From assembly GCA_027943335.1 (NCBI GenBank), contig BSBK01009267.1:248001-312000 (forward strand): a stretch of DNA of 64,000 bases, given 5' to 3'. This document shows positions 45,853 to 57,835 of this stretch, piece after piece. Every line of letters begins with the position of its first letter. Positions within the stretch are counted from its first letter, which is position 1. Source of the stretch: Chamaecyparis obtusa. Lineage: Eukaryota > Streptophyta > Pinopsida > Cupressales > Cupressaceae. The position numbers were made by a program, and so were the translations under genes. The notes below the pieces were generated by a model. The model had not been told where the DNA came from. It saw only the letters and a list, made by a program, of their open reading frames with translations, and searched no databases.

Positions 45853-46065
45853 ATGATTGGTCATAAAAGAATAAAAAAACCAGAGACCAGATTTAATAAT
45901 GAGGGAAAAGCTTTAATAAAAAGAATCAAAGAGGAGAATATTGCACACATCAAGCTAGTTTTGGAGGATTCTCAACAAGTGAACAAGGTATATGAACAAT
46001 ATTTGAAAGTTGTAGAAGCATATAAAGCAAAGTTCATATCATTAAATTGGATTTACTCACCTTAA
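45853..46065 (+). CDS. TatP leader micro-ORF, 70 codons
   Basis: Intact ORF beginning MIGHKRIKKPETRFNNEGKA and ending FISLNWIYSP. It is homologous end to end with the TatM ORF at 42344-42556, with the same length and no gaps. The central segment ENIAHIKLVLEDSQQ and the segment KVVEAYKAKF are the most conserved. The start is fixed by the conserved Met and by an upstream TCTACAG acceptor-like motif ending one base before it. TatP gag and pol are broken by stops and frameshifts while this frame is intact, which hints at past selection. Function unknown. Confidence 0.72.
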   Translation: MIGHKRIKKPETRFNNEGKALIKRIKEENIAHIKLVLEDSQQVNKVYEQYLKVVEAYKAKFISLNWIYSP

Positions 46066-47229
46066 TCAGGTTTTGCTAAATTTTGATGAATAAGGCTTAG
46101 ATTCAATTTTATTCTTGTTTTTCTTCATTTTGGCTAGTTGTGTTGACTAACTTGTTGGAGGAGAAGAAAATGGAAAGGAATGATCGCCACTTGGTGAGCA
46201 TAAAAATGGAAAATTCATAAAAAATGCCCCTAGCCTTAGCTAGCTTCGATTGAAGGTAAGCCTCAAACTTAGTCAATTTTTGCTGAAACTATGGCCTTGT
46301 CAATTTCAAAATCTAGTAATTAAATCAGCCTATTATTGTTTGAGAGATTTGATGCTAGGCCTATGCTCTTCACTTTCTAAGTGAATCAAAATGCCAAAAA
46401 TATCAAGTTCCTTGATTAAAAGAAAGGCTAAGTAAATCAAGAACTAAATTTGAACAACCCCTTGTTTGTGGAAAATAATAGAAATACTCAATTCCCATTA
46501 GTTAGTGGGTTTGGTAAATTGAACATTGTTAATTGTGTTTGGGAATTGAGAAATAGATAGGGATATGCTCTTCACCTTTTAGTGAATCAAACTCCCAAAA
46601 CCTATCTCTTTATTCCACTTTATTGCTTTCAATATGAACATGCTAGATCCATAGTGGGCTCACCTCCCGAGATTTGCCTTAATAAGGTCGATGAGAGGGA
46701 CAACCTAAAGTGGGCTAAATTTTATTTTGCCATGAAAATCAAACCCACTCTAAAATAAAATGCATGCATCCTTAATGGGGTGTGTGACAAAAGGGTGTTA
46801 AATTTTTGAACTTCCTTGAGTAGTCCTTCGGGATTGTGCAAAACTTTGACATACCAGTGGTGGGAAGCCTCTTAATATACTTGAAGGATGAAAGTTTAAT
46901 ATCCATTTTAAATGGAATCCTGGTTAAATACCTTGTTAACTTAGCAAAGAATACCTTATAGAGCCATGTTTATGAACCAAATTTTGAACAAGGTAGATTT
47001 CTTGAAGTGTCTTTTTGTACAAAAACCCGTGTTAACGTCCTTACAAATTCAAACACTTTTTGTGTAGAGGGTTAAAAAGAACAAGTGTATGTGTGGTTGT
47101 TTTGTTTGAAAAATACATATAAAAAGTAAGAGACATCCATTTGAAAATTCATCTTATATTTTTAAATCTCTTCATAAAAACAAACAATTACAAAATTGTA
47201 GAAAATGATTTGAAATCAAACCTTGTTGG
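46066..47229 (+). other. TatP leader between micro-ORF and gag
   Basis: No gene seen. A box is present twice: GGCCTATGCTCTTCACTTTC near 46351 and GGATATGCTCTTCACC near 46560. Both are followed by AGTGAATCAAA. The first part matches TatM 41891-42343; the second matches TatM 35526-36245. Confidence 0.7.
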
Positions 47230-47896
47230 ATGTCGGTTTCTACATGCTCTCATAGACTTAAACTATCTTTACAAGAAGCTGACACTTGCATTGCCAAAGA
47301 GGTCCTTGAATTTGAATATCAAATTCCTTTCAACAATCATGACCAAGGGGATAGTCTCCCAAATCTATTTGAAAATAGACTTGAATCAATGGATAGAAAC
47401 TCCATGTTTCATGATTACCATCATGGAGGAAATAATGACAATATCAATAACACCAACCAAGAGCCTAAGGAAACACTTGAAGAAAGGGCTAATCGAGCAG
47501 CTCAAGATAATGATTTTCTTGAAGTCATGGATAAATTAATAGATAGGGATAGGGAGAAGTTTTTCCTAAATCTAGTCCAAGAAGGGGTAAAGCTTCCACA
47601 TGATTATGATGTGGATCAACTTAAGAAAAATAAAGAATATGAAAACATGATGAATGCGATGAATCAACAATTGAAAATGTTCCAAGCATAGATTGACTTA
47701 ATGAAAAAGGCCACTGAACCTAAGCCATTCTCTATTGAGGCCTTGTGCCCATTTCCTTTTGACAAAAGCTTAGTCATGACACCTTTTCCTATCAATGTAG
47801 TTTTTCCTAAGTACAATAAATACTTGTAAATCAGACGCACAAGATCACCTTAGAGATTTTTGTGCCCTAAGCATTAAATTTATGCATGATACTACA
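47230..47896 (+). pseudogene. gag: TatP gag, N-terminal part, cut by LongLTR-2
   Basis: The start ATG at 47230 is conserved with TatM. Landmarks are SLQEADTCIAKEVLEFEYQ, MDRNSMFHDYHHGGNNDN, then DNDFLEVMDKLIDRDREKFF. A TAG follows at 47689, and a one-base shift near 47827 precedes a readable DHLRDFCALSIKFMHDTT. Reading ends at ACTACA, and the matching YLMRLFPRSL resumes at 56011 after LongLTR-2. Confidence 0.87.
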
Positions 47897-48159
47897 TGTT
47901 GGTTAAAAATATCATTTTTTCTTTTTGCCCCAAAAAGATAGGATGTTTTTGAAAATTTTATAGTCTTTAGGGTTTCCTAGGTCTAAATGTCTTTGAAAAT
48001 TTGGAAAAACCCTAGTTTTGGTCGTCAACCTTCTATTTCTCTATTACTTTATCAGATCACTTAAGTGTCAAAATAAGCATGTGCACCTTAAATTTCCTCT
48101 CTCAGTCACTTAGTCTCCCAAAGAAGTAAGAATATTCCCTCATATTTAGCGATTGCCTA

Positions 48160-49660
48160 AAAGCCTTTGTCACTCGATCTCAAGAGCACTTTGGAATATT
48201 CTTTATTATCAAGCGACTTAGTCATTACCCTTTTAGTCTCCGAGTCTCAGAATGTTTTCCAAGATCTAGCGACTACTATGACAAATTTTATAAGAAAAGA
48301 ACTATAGTCGCATGGTCTCTAGATGGGAATTACCTTTGGTCGGGCGATCTCAAAATGATTTATTAAAGTGTTGTTTCATTCAGCGATTATGATTTTTCTC
48401 TTTGGTCGCTGAGTCTCTAAATGGAGGTGCAATTTTCTATCGTGTTTGTCTCCAAGTCTCCAGGTCTTTAAGTAGTTAGTCATTTTATTCAGTGACTTAG
48501 ATTTTCAATGGTCACATTATCTCCAAAAGGTGGTGGTTATCTCCTACACAGTCAGTGATCAAGTGACACAATTGTCTCCAGATCTCCAGATGCAGCGGTT
48601 AAGTGATAAAGGATTGTTAGACTTAGTATGAACTGTTGATGAAATTTTGATCATGTGGATGGCTTCGAGTGTCCAGATCTAACTCAAAGTGAAGAAATGT
48701 TTCTACGACTTGAAAATTCCTTTGGTCACGTGATCTCCAGACCAGACCTCAGTTAAGGAATTCGACTGGCGACTGAAAAATACTATTAGTCACTAGATCT
48801 CATAATGGTGGGACCTTCTTCATAAAGATGATTGAGTTGGACCTGATATCAGAAGGAGCTAAGGTGTTAAGTTTCTATTCGATGCAAAAAGAATGATTTG
48901 GCAGGGATGTCAGCATGCTCAGAGGTTATCAATTTTTTAGAGATTTGGAAACTATAGGGTTGTTGCGCTTTCTCAAGGTTTAACCCTAGTTGAGAAAAGG
49001 ATTGTCAGATTCAGCGAATCTCTTTGTCACCAAGTCTCCAGATTTGCCTGGGGTTGAGTTAAATTTAATGTAATGGTTAAGCTCAATGGTTATGTTCTTA
49101 TTCAGCGATACAATGACTATGTAGTTGTGTGATCTCAGTCTCTTGACGGTTAAGTGGAAAGCCTCTACCAATTTAGTGACACAGTTATCTCTGGGTCACC
49201 GAATCAAATAGTTAAGTAAGAAGATCTCTCGTGACTTAATGTGGACCATAGGATGGAATGAAGAAGAAGATCAATGGCGGTCACAAAGTCTCCAAAAGAA
49301 AGTTGAAAAGTCAAAAAGATTTAGCAATTAAGAGACTTCAAGTTTGTCGCTAGATCTCTAGGTCAGGTGATTGTTGAATGTTTTAAAGGGTTAATAAAGT
49401 GGCCGTGACTATGAGATAGACTATAGTCAAGTGATCTCTGAATGAGAAAAATTAAAGATGGAATAAAGAGGTCAACTATGGTCACTGAGTCTCTAGATCA
49501 AAATGTGTGATCACTAAATCTTGTAATGGATTTATAAAGTGGGAAATCTTTCTGTGACTATGAGAAGCTCTCTTAGTCGCCAGGTCTCATAAACAATTGA
49601 AGGTGCCAATGTTATAAAGTGATTGTGAGACATTTTCTTCTATCACCAGGTCTCTGAATA
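48160..49660 (+). repeat. Degenerate GTCRCYNRRTCTC array
   Basis: About 17 variants of GTCACTAGATCTC / GTCGCCAGGTCTC recur at 40-150-bp spacing (for example 48169, 48307, 48339, 48405, 48793, 49024, 49343, 49475, 49577 and 49640). Many are followed by YAGAT or TAAATGG. There are no tandem units of fixed length. Confidence 0.65.
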
Positions 49661-49869
49661 TATGAATTTGAATTTTTGAGCTATGGCTAGTAAATTGAAG
49701 CATTGTTCATGTGGAGTAATGGTAGAGATGACATTTTTGGTGTCAGAAAATGGTGGTGCATTCAATTTTGCAGAATAAAACAGTTAGAGGTTACTCATTT
49801 GAAAGTTACAGAGCATATCAAAGAGTACAGAGCGCTAGGTTTTTTGAGCTTTTTGGACTACAGTGTGAC

Positions 49870-51085
49870 TGTGTGTGTGAAAATTGTACCTGATCTATAG
49901 ACATAACACTTCAGTAAAACATTAGAGGTTAGCTATAATCAAAATCGTGCAAAATTGAAATCTACTCTAACCAAGCTATTTACTGCCTTCTAGTAGGTGC
50001 GAGATTGATGTTCTTAGATTGTAATTGAAATCAGTGACCTAGACGACACCTAAATGAAGGATTTGAATGCAATTGATCTAGATATGAAATATGAATGCAA
50101 TTAATCTATTTTTTTGGATTTTCTATGCAATAAGAATGAAAACTTGATATGAATCTATGCTAGATGAAATTGATATGCTATGAATGCTATTGAAAATTGA
50201 TATGCAATACTAATCTAACAATGATATGCAATATGAATGCAAAAATAAGATTGATCTCACAAAGATGTTGATTCGCAAGAGCTTTGATTCTTCAATTCCA
50301 ATTCTCCAGCGTGATTGTGCAGAAATATGAGATGCTTTGAGATGAGCTGAGGCTTGTTTTATAGAAATCCAAGGCTTTGGAGGTGCATGGATAAAAGCCA
50401 TAAATCACTCCAATAACTCAGGTTGATTTTTGAGTTATTTTTAAATAACAAATAATTAAGTCACAAAAACATGCAAAAGCTAAGCTTTAACTCAAAATAG
50501 AGTTTAGCTTTAATTGATAATTGATAGTTGTCTGCTTTTATGATTGTGCATGTTTTAATTATGAATTAATTTAATAATAAAGTGATTTATTTCCAACTTA
50601 ACTGATTTTTAAAAATAAAACAATTGATTTATGGGTTAATCAACTATTTTACCAAACTTTTATTAAAAATTATGTTATTAAATAATGACAACATGCTTTA
50701 ATTAATTAAATAAGAATTTAATCAATTATTCATAGCAATTTTGATTTATTGTCAAAATTAAATAATACAATTAATAATAGATAGAATTAAATTTAATTAA
50801 ACAATTAAGTGGCAAATATTAAATCCAATTAATTAAATATGAAAAATATTTAATTAATCAAATTTTAGGATAAATGTGGATTTATTGCCAAATAATCATT
50901 AAATTAAAGATAATTAAGATAATTAGGAATATTACTGGGAATATTCCCCTATGCAGAATTTAAGATAATCAATTAAGATTCGATGATGTTTAGATGTGCC
51001 TTAGGTTAGGACTTTGATGTCAATTTCATTCGAATTGTTGATATTGGAGGTTAATGAACATATAGCCCATTTTTGGGGTATTACA
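49870..51085 (-). repeat. Solo LTR nested in LongLTR-2
   Basis: GTGAC at 49865-49869 is repeated at 51086-51090. The 1,216-bp insert reads TGTGTGTG...GGGTATTACA on + and TGTAATACCCC... on -. It has an AT-rich block at 50420-51000, like LTR C. It contains no coding region. The orientation is taken from the TGTAATACCCC start, common in plant gypsy LTRs. Confidence 0.85.
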
Positions 51086-51129
51086 GTGACCAGTGATTTT
51101 TGTAGAGAATTTTCAAAATTTCAATCTGG

Positions 51130-54100
51130 ATGAATCAAACAATAGCAAGCGGAGCCTCCACCTACCGAGGGTCTAAGGAAAAAGTAAAAGAGATTTTTTC
51201 AGATGAGTTCCTCACCCTCTTGCCTGGTTCATCTCAAAACAAGAAGGTTAGTGACAATTATTTCATGGATGATTTAGCTTATTGCAGAGATGCTAAGACT
51301 CCTGAGGTCACATGCATGTGCCTATTTTCATATTTTTATAAAAATCATGATATTTCAATGCCAGTCTCAAACCCTTGGACATCGGGGTTAGCAAAGTTAA
51401 TTGTTCCTAAATTTTTTCTTGACATAGACACATTGCTTATGCTATCTCAGTGTTATGATCCCCTATCAAAAACCATTAGAAAGGAGGATGTTTCACCCTT
51501 GGTAACCCTTAGATAGAAACTCCTTCATGAGGGTGTTCAGAATTCAGATTTTAATGGCCACAGAGATTGACTTGAAGGCTCAAGCAAATAGATATGTTAG
51601 AGAAGCTGTGTTAGTTTCTAAGGAGATTAAGAGCCATATGCCAAAAGAAAATAGAAATTATGTTGCAGCTATGGCTAGGTCAGTTCCATATCAATACAAG
51701 GACCTCAAATTCTATATGAAATATATTGCATATGGGTTGTGCCAGGTCTTGGGAGTTGATGCAAGCCTAGAGAGGATCACCTCTGATATTTTGATGTTGG
51801 TAATGGATTCACAGAACCATCTGGTGAACAAAGGTTATGATTTTATTGGTTATATAATAAATAGAATGCATGAGGGTTTATTGTCTTTAAAGAACTTTGC
51901 ATCTAGCACTACACCCATATTCATGCATTATTCCTTGTTGATGCACCTTATTGTGTATCATAATTATGATCTCATAAAATTACAAGATCTCAAGCCACAA
52001 ATGACATGGAATGGAGAGCCTAACCGTATGCAATTTTGGTTAGCAATCTGGAGCCCTTCTTGCCCTAGGTGTGATTTTGGAGCCTTTGAAAACTGGATTG
52101 TATATCCTATTCTCCGAAGTCTGGGAGTGAACTGCACAAGATTATCCACCAAAGTTCTACAATTGGTGAGACCCCAATAATTTATTGACAAATGGACCAT
52201 GGGCCACAATTGGGGAGATATTTATTATGAGAAGGGTTACACAATGATTAGGGTTTATGGATGCCCTCAGCCTCCTCATCTACTTCCATTTTTTGTTCCA
52301 CCTAGAGTTGCATTTTTAGAGTTTATTTGGCAACTCATGTTAATAGATAAAGAACACTTATCTCCCCACAAGAAAGGAACTTTCACACCTCGGCACTTTA
52401 GGGTGCATTATCTCACAATTGGAAAGGGAGCTCTTAGCAGGGTTAATGAATGGTTGGAAGGTTTTCACATGTTTGCAGCACCATATAGATACATGGATAC
52501 AAAAGGTTTTATAGCTACTGCTAGGCAATATTACATGCCTAGCATTCCCTTCAATAAGCAGCATGAGGAGTATCCAGAGGAAGATGTTATCAAGAACATC
52601 ATTGAAGACAATGAGGTGGAGAAGAGAGTTCATTAATTAAGTACATTATATAATGATGAAAATCAATTAAAAGGGAAAGGATAGGTATTTGGGGGTTTCT
52701 TTCCCACTTTTCCTTACCTTCAAAGACTTGAGCATATGATGGCTCAATTTAACACATTGATGAGGTCCATGGGGGATCAACTTGATAAGACACAACAGGG
52801 CAAAAAGGCCCATTCTAAATCTAAGTGTGATGATGATAGTGATGGTGGCTACCCAATATATAGTCCAACCACTATGGAACAACCATTGGTTGAAGGGCCT
52901 AGAGAGGAGATGAAACTGTTAACCTCAGTGAATTGCCTAGTTCTAAGGACACTGTTGAGCCCCAAAAGAAGAAGCAAAAATTATTAACTGGAGAACCTTT
53001 AGAGAAGAAGAAGGATAGAGTGAGTGCCCTCTATACAGGAACCAGTGAGCATCACCACCTAATAAGAAAGAAGGTGAGAGAAGAAAAAAGAAAAAGAAAA
53101 CTTGAAGTTGAAAATGTTGAGTTGCCCTTGGCCCTCGGCTAAGATGAGAGAATAATTGAGCAGGATGCTTTCCTGAATGATGAAAATTTTGTCAAGTCTG
53201 ATGAATTTAAGAGCTTTTTGATATGGCACAAGAAACAATAGGTTGCATCTAATGTGTAGATAACTAAGGAGGGTCAGGTGCCAGATGAGGCATTACAACA
53301 ATTAAAAGAATATGACCTAGAAGATGAGATTTTGACTCCGGATGAGGCTAGAAAATTGGTAAAATAAAATAATATGCTACTTGTGCCTGGGTGGAGTTTA
53401 TATTCTAATTTTAAAATTGATCAAATAAAGAGGCAAGAAGATGTCACTCTGTCTTCGAAAACCCAAGTAGGGGATATAATAAAAGGATTTGGGTATAGCC
53501 CAAAGAGTCAAGCGTTAGCCATGTGGAGTCTTTATCCTAAAGACAAGAAGCCGCAAATTTTGAATGTGAAAGAGAAAATGGAAGGAGACAAAATTGTGTG
53601 GTCAATCCACAATACTGGGGACCTAGAGATTTCTTAGGTGTTGACCCAATTTGCAAAGTTAAATGAGGACAAAAAGAATCAATTATCAAAAAGATATGTT
53701 GATCTTTTAGATATATATAGTGCCTTTGTAAAAGATAGGGATTTAGTGTTAATGAGGAACATGGCATTGGAGAAGCATGTAGAAGATTTGGAGGAACAAC
53801 TCATTAGTGCTCCTATAGCAGCCCGTACAACTCTAGAGCAACCCACAACACAGGAAATGATAGAACAAGAGGTGGCAGTAGAACTGAAGAAAATAAATGA
53901 TGAAAAGAATGAGGCCATATTACAAGCCCTTTTGAGTATTTTGTAGCACAGGATGAATATAATCAAGGATAAATTTGACCTAGTTTTTAATGCATATGGT
54001 AAATTGCCATAGTTACAAAAAGAGGTCAATAATTATGTGCAATTTTTGAGTGGATTTCATATAGTGTGGTCTGCCAGAGCACCACTTTTTGAAAGATTGA

Positions 54101-54617
54101 TTTTTGCTCAATCTTTACTTTAAGTAGTAATATTCTAGAGTTAGTTGTGAGAGTTGGAGAGGAGATTGATAGAGTAAAGGCCATATTACCACTTTTCAAG
54201 GGTAAGGCAAATTTTATTGAGGCATAGATAGCCATGCTCAGCTCTTGTTCAAATAAATTTATCCCCTCAATTATAAATGAAGATGGAGCCATCAAGAGTC
54301 TTGATCAATGGAGATCAGATGTTGATCTTCTACTGCCTAGGAAAGAGGCATTTTTAGGTGATGATAGTAATGTTGATATAGAGAGCTTCAATAACGCCTT
54401 GGATGAAGCAATAAAGGTAGAGATAGATCTCACCAAATTCATTACAGATGTCAAAGCCATAATAGATGCCAGGTGGGAGAGACAAAAGGCACAGCCACAA
54501 CTTGTTCAGAATTCCAACTGGCCTTCAGAGGAGCAAGTAACTGTGTGGGATGAACTCATAAAACCCAAGAAAGCTAAATCTATTGTAGTTGACTTAGATA
54601 TTTTAGATGATGAGTAA
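51130..54617 (+). pseudogene. Unrecognised long coding region inside LongLTR-2
   Basis: Roughly 1,150 codons in three frames with few stops. Segment 1 (51130-51516) has SDEFLTLLPGSSQNKKVSDN. Segment 2 (51527-52636) has KENRNYVAAMARSVPYQYKD, LGVDASLERITSDILMLVMD, then CPQPPHLLPFFVPPRVAFLE. A lysine-rich middle with KKKQK/KKRKRK-like runs (near 52970-53100) could be nuclear targeting. The C-terminal part (53638-53946) is a coiled coil (KHVEDLEEQLI, EVAVELKKINDEKNEAILQA), and the end (54234-54617) is acidic. It is not gag, RT, integrase or any transposase I know. The length and evenly coding composition indicate a real former gene. Confidence 0.6.
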
Positions 54618-54770
54618 AGAAGACATCTAGAGGACCTGGCACCTGGGCTCAGAATACAGGGATGATAAGCTATCTTTAAGAATGGTGTAGGTTAGCCTAA
54701 AATGGTGGTCACCATATCTCATAAAACTAAGGATCTATCATGAGGACTTGTAGACAAAGGTGTTAGTTAT

Positions 54771-56005
54771 CAGTGATTCAGGATGCATAATAGGGCAAAA
54801 CAATTTTGTCTTTCCACCACCTAAGGGCTTACTATATTTTTGTCTTTTATGATTTGTCTCATATGATTTTAGGGTTAGGGTTTTCAACCATCTGAAGCTT
54901 GTTGCATTCCTATTCATAAGGTAATTCCAAGATGGTTGAGATGGAGATGTATAAATAAATTTGTAGACTCATTTTTGTAGACTTAGAAGATAATAGAAAA
55001 ATTGAACAGAATTGCTTTGAAGCAGACTTCTAAATTTTGTGTCTAGCTTTCTAAGTAATTGAAATTTGAATGTAATTGGCAAGTTGATTTTAATACAAAT
55101 ACACTGCAACTTCTTCCATACCTTGTTGTTGTCTCTTTACTTTTATGTTGTACTCTTGTATGTTTTATATGTTAGGCATTTAAAATATACCAGTTGTAAA
55201 GTAGCTTGTTTGATTGATTATGAGTTTCTTTCAAGGAAAGAATTAAATTTCTCATAGTTCAGTTAAAAGAGTAAACATATCTGTAAGGATTATTGATGAT
55301 AATAGTGTTTGGTTAATAGAATATTTTTTAAGGAAATCTATTTGAAATTGTAGTTAGTATGCAAGGCACACTTTTGTATTTCTCTTAAAATTATTTGGTT
55401 GATTTGAATTTGAATTTCTTTTGCCCATTGGATAAGGCACTAGTTTAGTGTTTGTTTCTTATAATCTTATCTTTCATATTTTTTAAAGAAGAAAAATTGA
55501 AACTTTTATATCATTACCAGTACATTTTTCATTTCATGTTTACTACACAAGATAGATTAGACTGTACCTAAATCACACAGTTCATATTTCTTGATTCCTT
55601 GAAGAGAGAATCAAAAGGTTACCCTTCCTTGAGTTGTACTCACAAAAACAAGAAGAATGAATATTTTAACACCACTGTACCATGCTTTCACACTTATAGT
55701 TTTCATTATGATTCTCTGCACAAGGATATTATGGACTATCTGCAAAGTGATAATGTTTTATTGAACTAATTCAAAAGATTAATAGCATAACAGTGAAGGC
55801 CTAATCCACTGATCACAAGCTTACTTGAAACATAGTAACCTATTCATAGGCAATACCCACTTGAGTCCTATGGAGCTCAAAGAAGAAGGAGGATCTTATC
55901 CAATCCTCATCAATTAGGCTTTTCTTGCAAACTTGGAATCCCCTTAAACTAAGAATCAAGTCCATACCTTTGTCAAGTTTGGTCCTACAAGAAAAATCCC
56001 TAACA
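54771..56005 (+). repeat. Right part of the LongLTR-2 LTR
   Basis: Noncoding and collinear in landmarks with the last 1.1 kb of the LongLTR-1 LTRs. An 8-bp direct repeat, CAGTGATT, occurs at 51091-51098 and 54771-54778, flanking the coding block; it may be chance. 54618-54770 holds nothing recognisable. Confidence 0.7.
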
Positions 56006-56010
56006 CTACA

Positions 56011-57230
56011 TACCTAATGAGACTTTTTCCAAGAAGTTTAGGAGATAAAGCCATGGAATGGTTCTCCAAACTTTTGCAAGGGATAAAGACATTCAAGGAG
56101 TTAGCCTCTAGATTTGTAACCCATTACTCTTACAACATCGAGCATAAGATTACCATGCTCAAACTATGTGACAAAAAACAAAAGGATGGTGAATCTTTCT
56201 TAGGGTTCCTTCAAAGGTGGAGGAAATTTTTTGCAAGATACCCATGAAGTATCCCTAAAAAGGAGAAAATGAAAAAATTTATGAACAACTTAAATGCGAA
56301 GATTAACTATAGGCTCCAACTTCAATGTCCCCCTACATTCAAAAAACTTATTAAGAATGAGATTAAAATTTAAGAAGTGTTGGTTAAAAGAGGAGAGATC
56401 AAATTGTTCAAAGACAATAAACCCTATACCAACACTAATAATAATCATTATGTATCTAATTATAACAACAATAAAGGGGCCAAAAATCACAATGATAAAC
56501 CTAAACTATGGTTGAAAAACAATAACAAAAATCTTGTGAATGACAGAGTTGTGGAGGCACACAACTTAAAAGCTACCCCCTTTAATTTATCAAGTGGAGA
56601 AAATTCTACATCTAATGTGAATCAAACAAACAAGGCTCCTTTCAATAATGCCAATTCCAACAATAAAAATAACAATGTTAACAACAACCCTTTCAATAAC
56701 ACTAATGTCGACAAGCCCAAACCTTTCTTTTCCACTTATCAAAAGAGAAAATTCACCTTTTTAGGTGAACCATTGGAAAATGTGTTAAGGACTTTGGTGG
56801 CCAACAAAATTATTACGCTACCCGAGTTAAGGCCATATGAACCCCAAATTAAGTTGAATTGGTGGAATGATTCTCACCATTGTGAATACCATTTTAATAA
56901 GGGCCATAAAACCAATGAATGCATGAAATTGAAACACCTTGTGCAAGACCGAATTGATGATGGGATGATAAAGTTTGAAGGGCCCCAAAATAATGAAGAT
57001 CATACGGCCTTAAAAAATCCTTTCCTAAATCATGAAAAGGGTGAGTCATCAAAAAACAATCAAAATAATAAAAGAGGTAATGAGAAAATCAACTTTTCTC
57101 ATGCCTATGATAACATCATTAATACTTTATATAGTGATGAAAATACCATAAATGTTATCGCGGTAAAAGAGAATCCAAGGGAAGAATCATCTAATGTTGT
57201 AACTAGGGGGCAAGCATAAAAAATTACTCT
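56011..57230 (+). pseudogene. gag: TatP gag, C-terminal part
   Basis: It resumes with YLMRLFPRSLGDKAMEWFSK and reaches FLGFLQRWRKFFARYP, then a TGA. After it come an Asn-rich linker (NNNHYVSNYNNNKGAKNHND) and the knuckle CEYHFNKGHKTNECMKLKHL (CxYHxxxGHxxxxC, Tat/Athila type). It is collinear with TatM gag to VVTRGQA, where a TAA ends the frame. It uses the same frame as the downstream protease. Confidence 0.88.
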
Positions 57231-57297
57231 ACGTGGAAATGCCCCAAGAATTGTTCTACCAAATCAAACCTCATCTTCATCATAAAAAAAATACAAT

Positions 57298-57835
57298 TTG
57301 GTAGACCAATTGCAGAGAACCCCTACTCAGATCTCTATTTTAGAATTGCTCAAGCTCTCACCAACTCACAAGGAGTTTCCAATTCATAAGCATAGAGTAA
57401 AAAGAGTCCTTATTGATGGAGGTGTTAGCTTGAATATTTGTACCCTAAAATTGGTAAATGCCTTAGGGTTTTCTAAGGAGGCTATTGACCCAAAGAAAAA
57501 GATAACCATAAAAGCCTATGATGAAGAAGAGAGAGCTTCTAAGGGTGTCATAATACTTCCTATTAGAGTTGGTCCAATGAAGAAAGAAATCATTTGCCAA
57601 GTTCTAGACCTAAATTTGACTTACAATATCTTACTAGGGAGATTGTGGATTCATGAAATGCGGGTCGTGCCTTCGACTTATCACCAATGTCTCAAATTTC
57701 CCTATCTAGGACAAGAAATAATGGTAAGCGGGGAATCAAATCCATTTAAATATTGTAATAACATGAAACCTATCAATGATTCCTTAGTCCCGCATAATGT
57801 AGAAGGGTCTATTTCCAAAATAATAGAGTGATGGA
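57298..57835 (+). pseudogene. TatP aspartic protease
   Basis: It is continuous for 177 codons. RVLIDGGVSLNICTLKLVNA has the DGG active-site triad. It is followed by VIILPIRVGPMKKEI and YNILLGRLWIHEM, the conserved protease end. It lies in the gag frame and is the better preserved of the two protease copies in the window. A stop at 57829 precedes a degraded Lys/Glu-rich linker. Confidence 0.85.

Larger units (their letters stand above)
47897..56005 (+). mobile_element. LongLTR-2: probable solo long LTR with a large internal ORF
   Basis: The insertion is bounded by CTACA at 47892-47896 and 56006-56010 (perfect 5-bp TSD), with TGTTGG...CTAACA ends, inside TatP gag. The right 1.1 kb is clearly homologous to the right part of the LongLTR-1 LTR (AAGCTTGTTGCAT..., CCCATTGGA.AAGGCAC, CCTCATCAATT, TTTGGTCCT.CAAG). 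No second copy of either end is visible inside, so I see one LTR, not two. Removing the solo LTR at 49870-51085 and the ORF block leaves about 3.1 kb, close to the 2.9-kb LTR of LongLTR-1. Confidence 0.75.

Noticed and set aside
53537..54295. Minus-strand ORFs across the LongLTR-2 coding block
   Set aside because: They are shadows of the + strand coiled-coil frame, which has continuous heptad-like composition.
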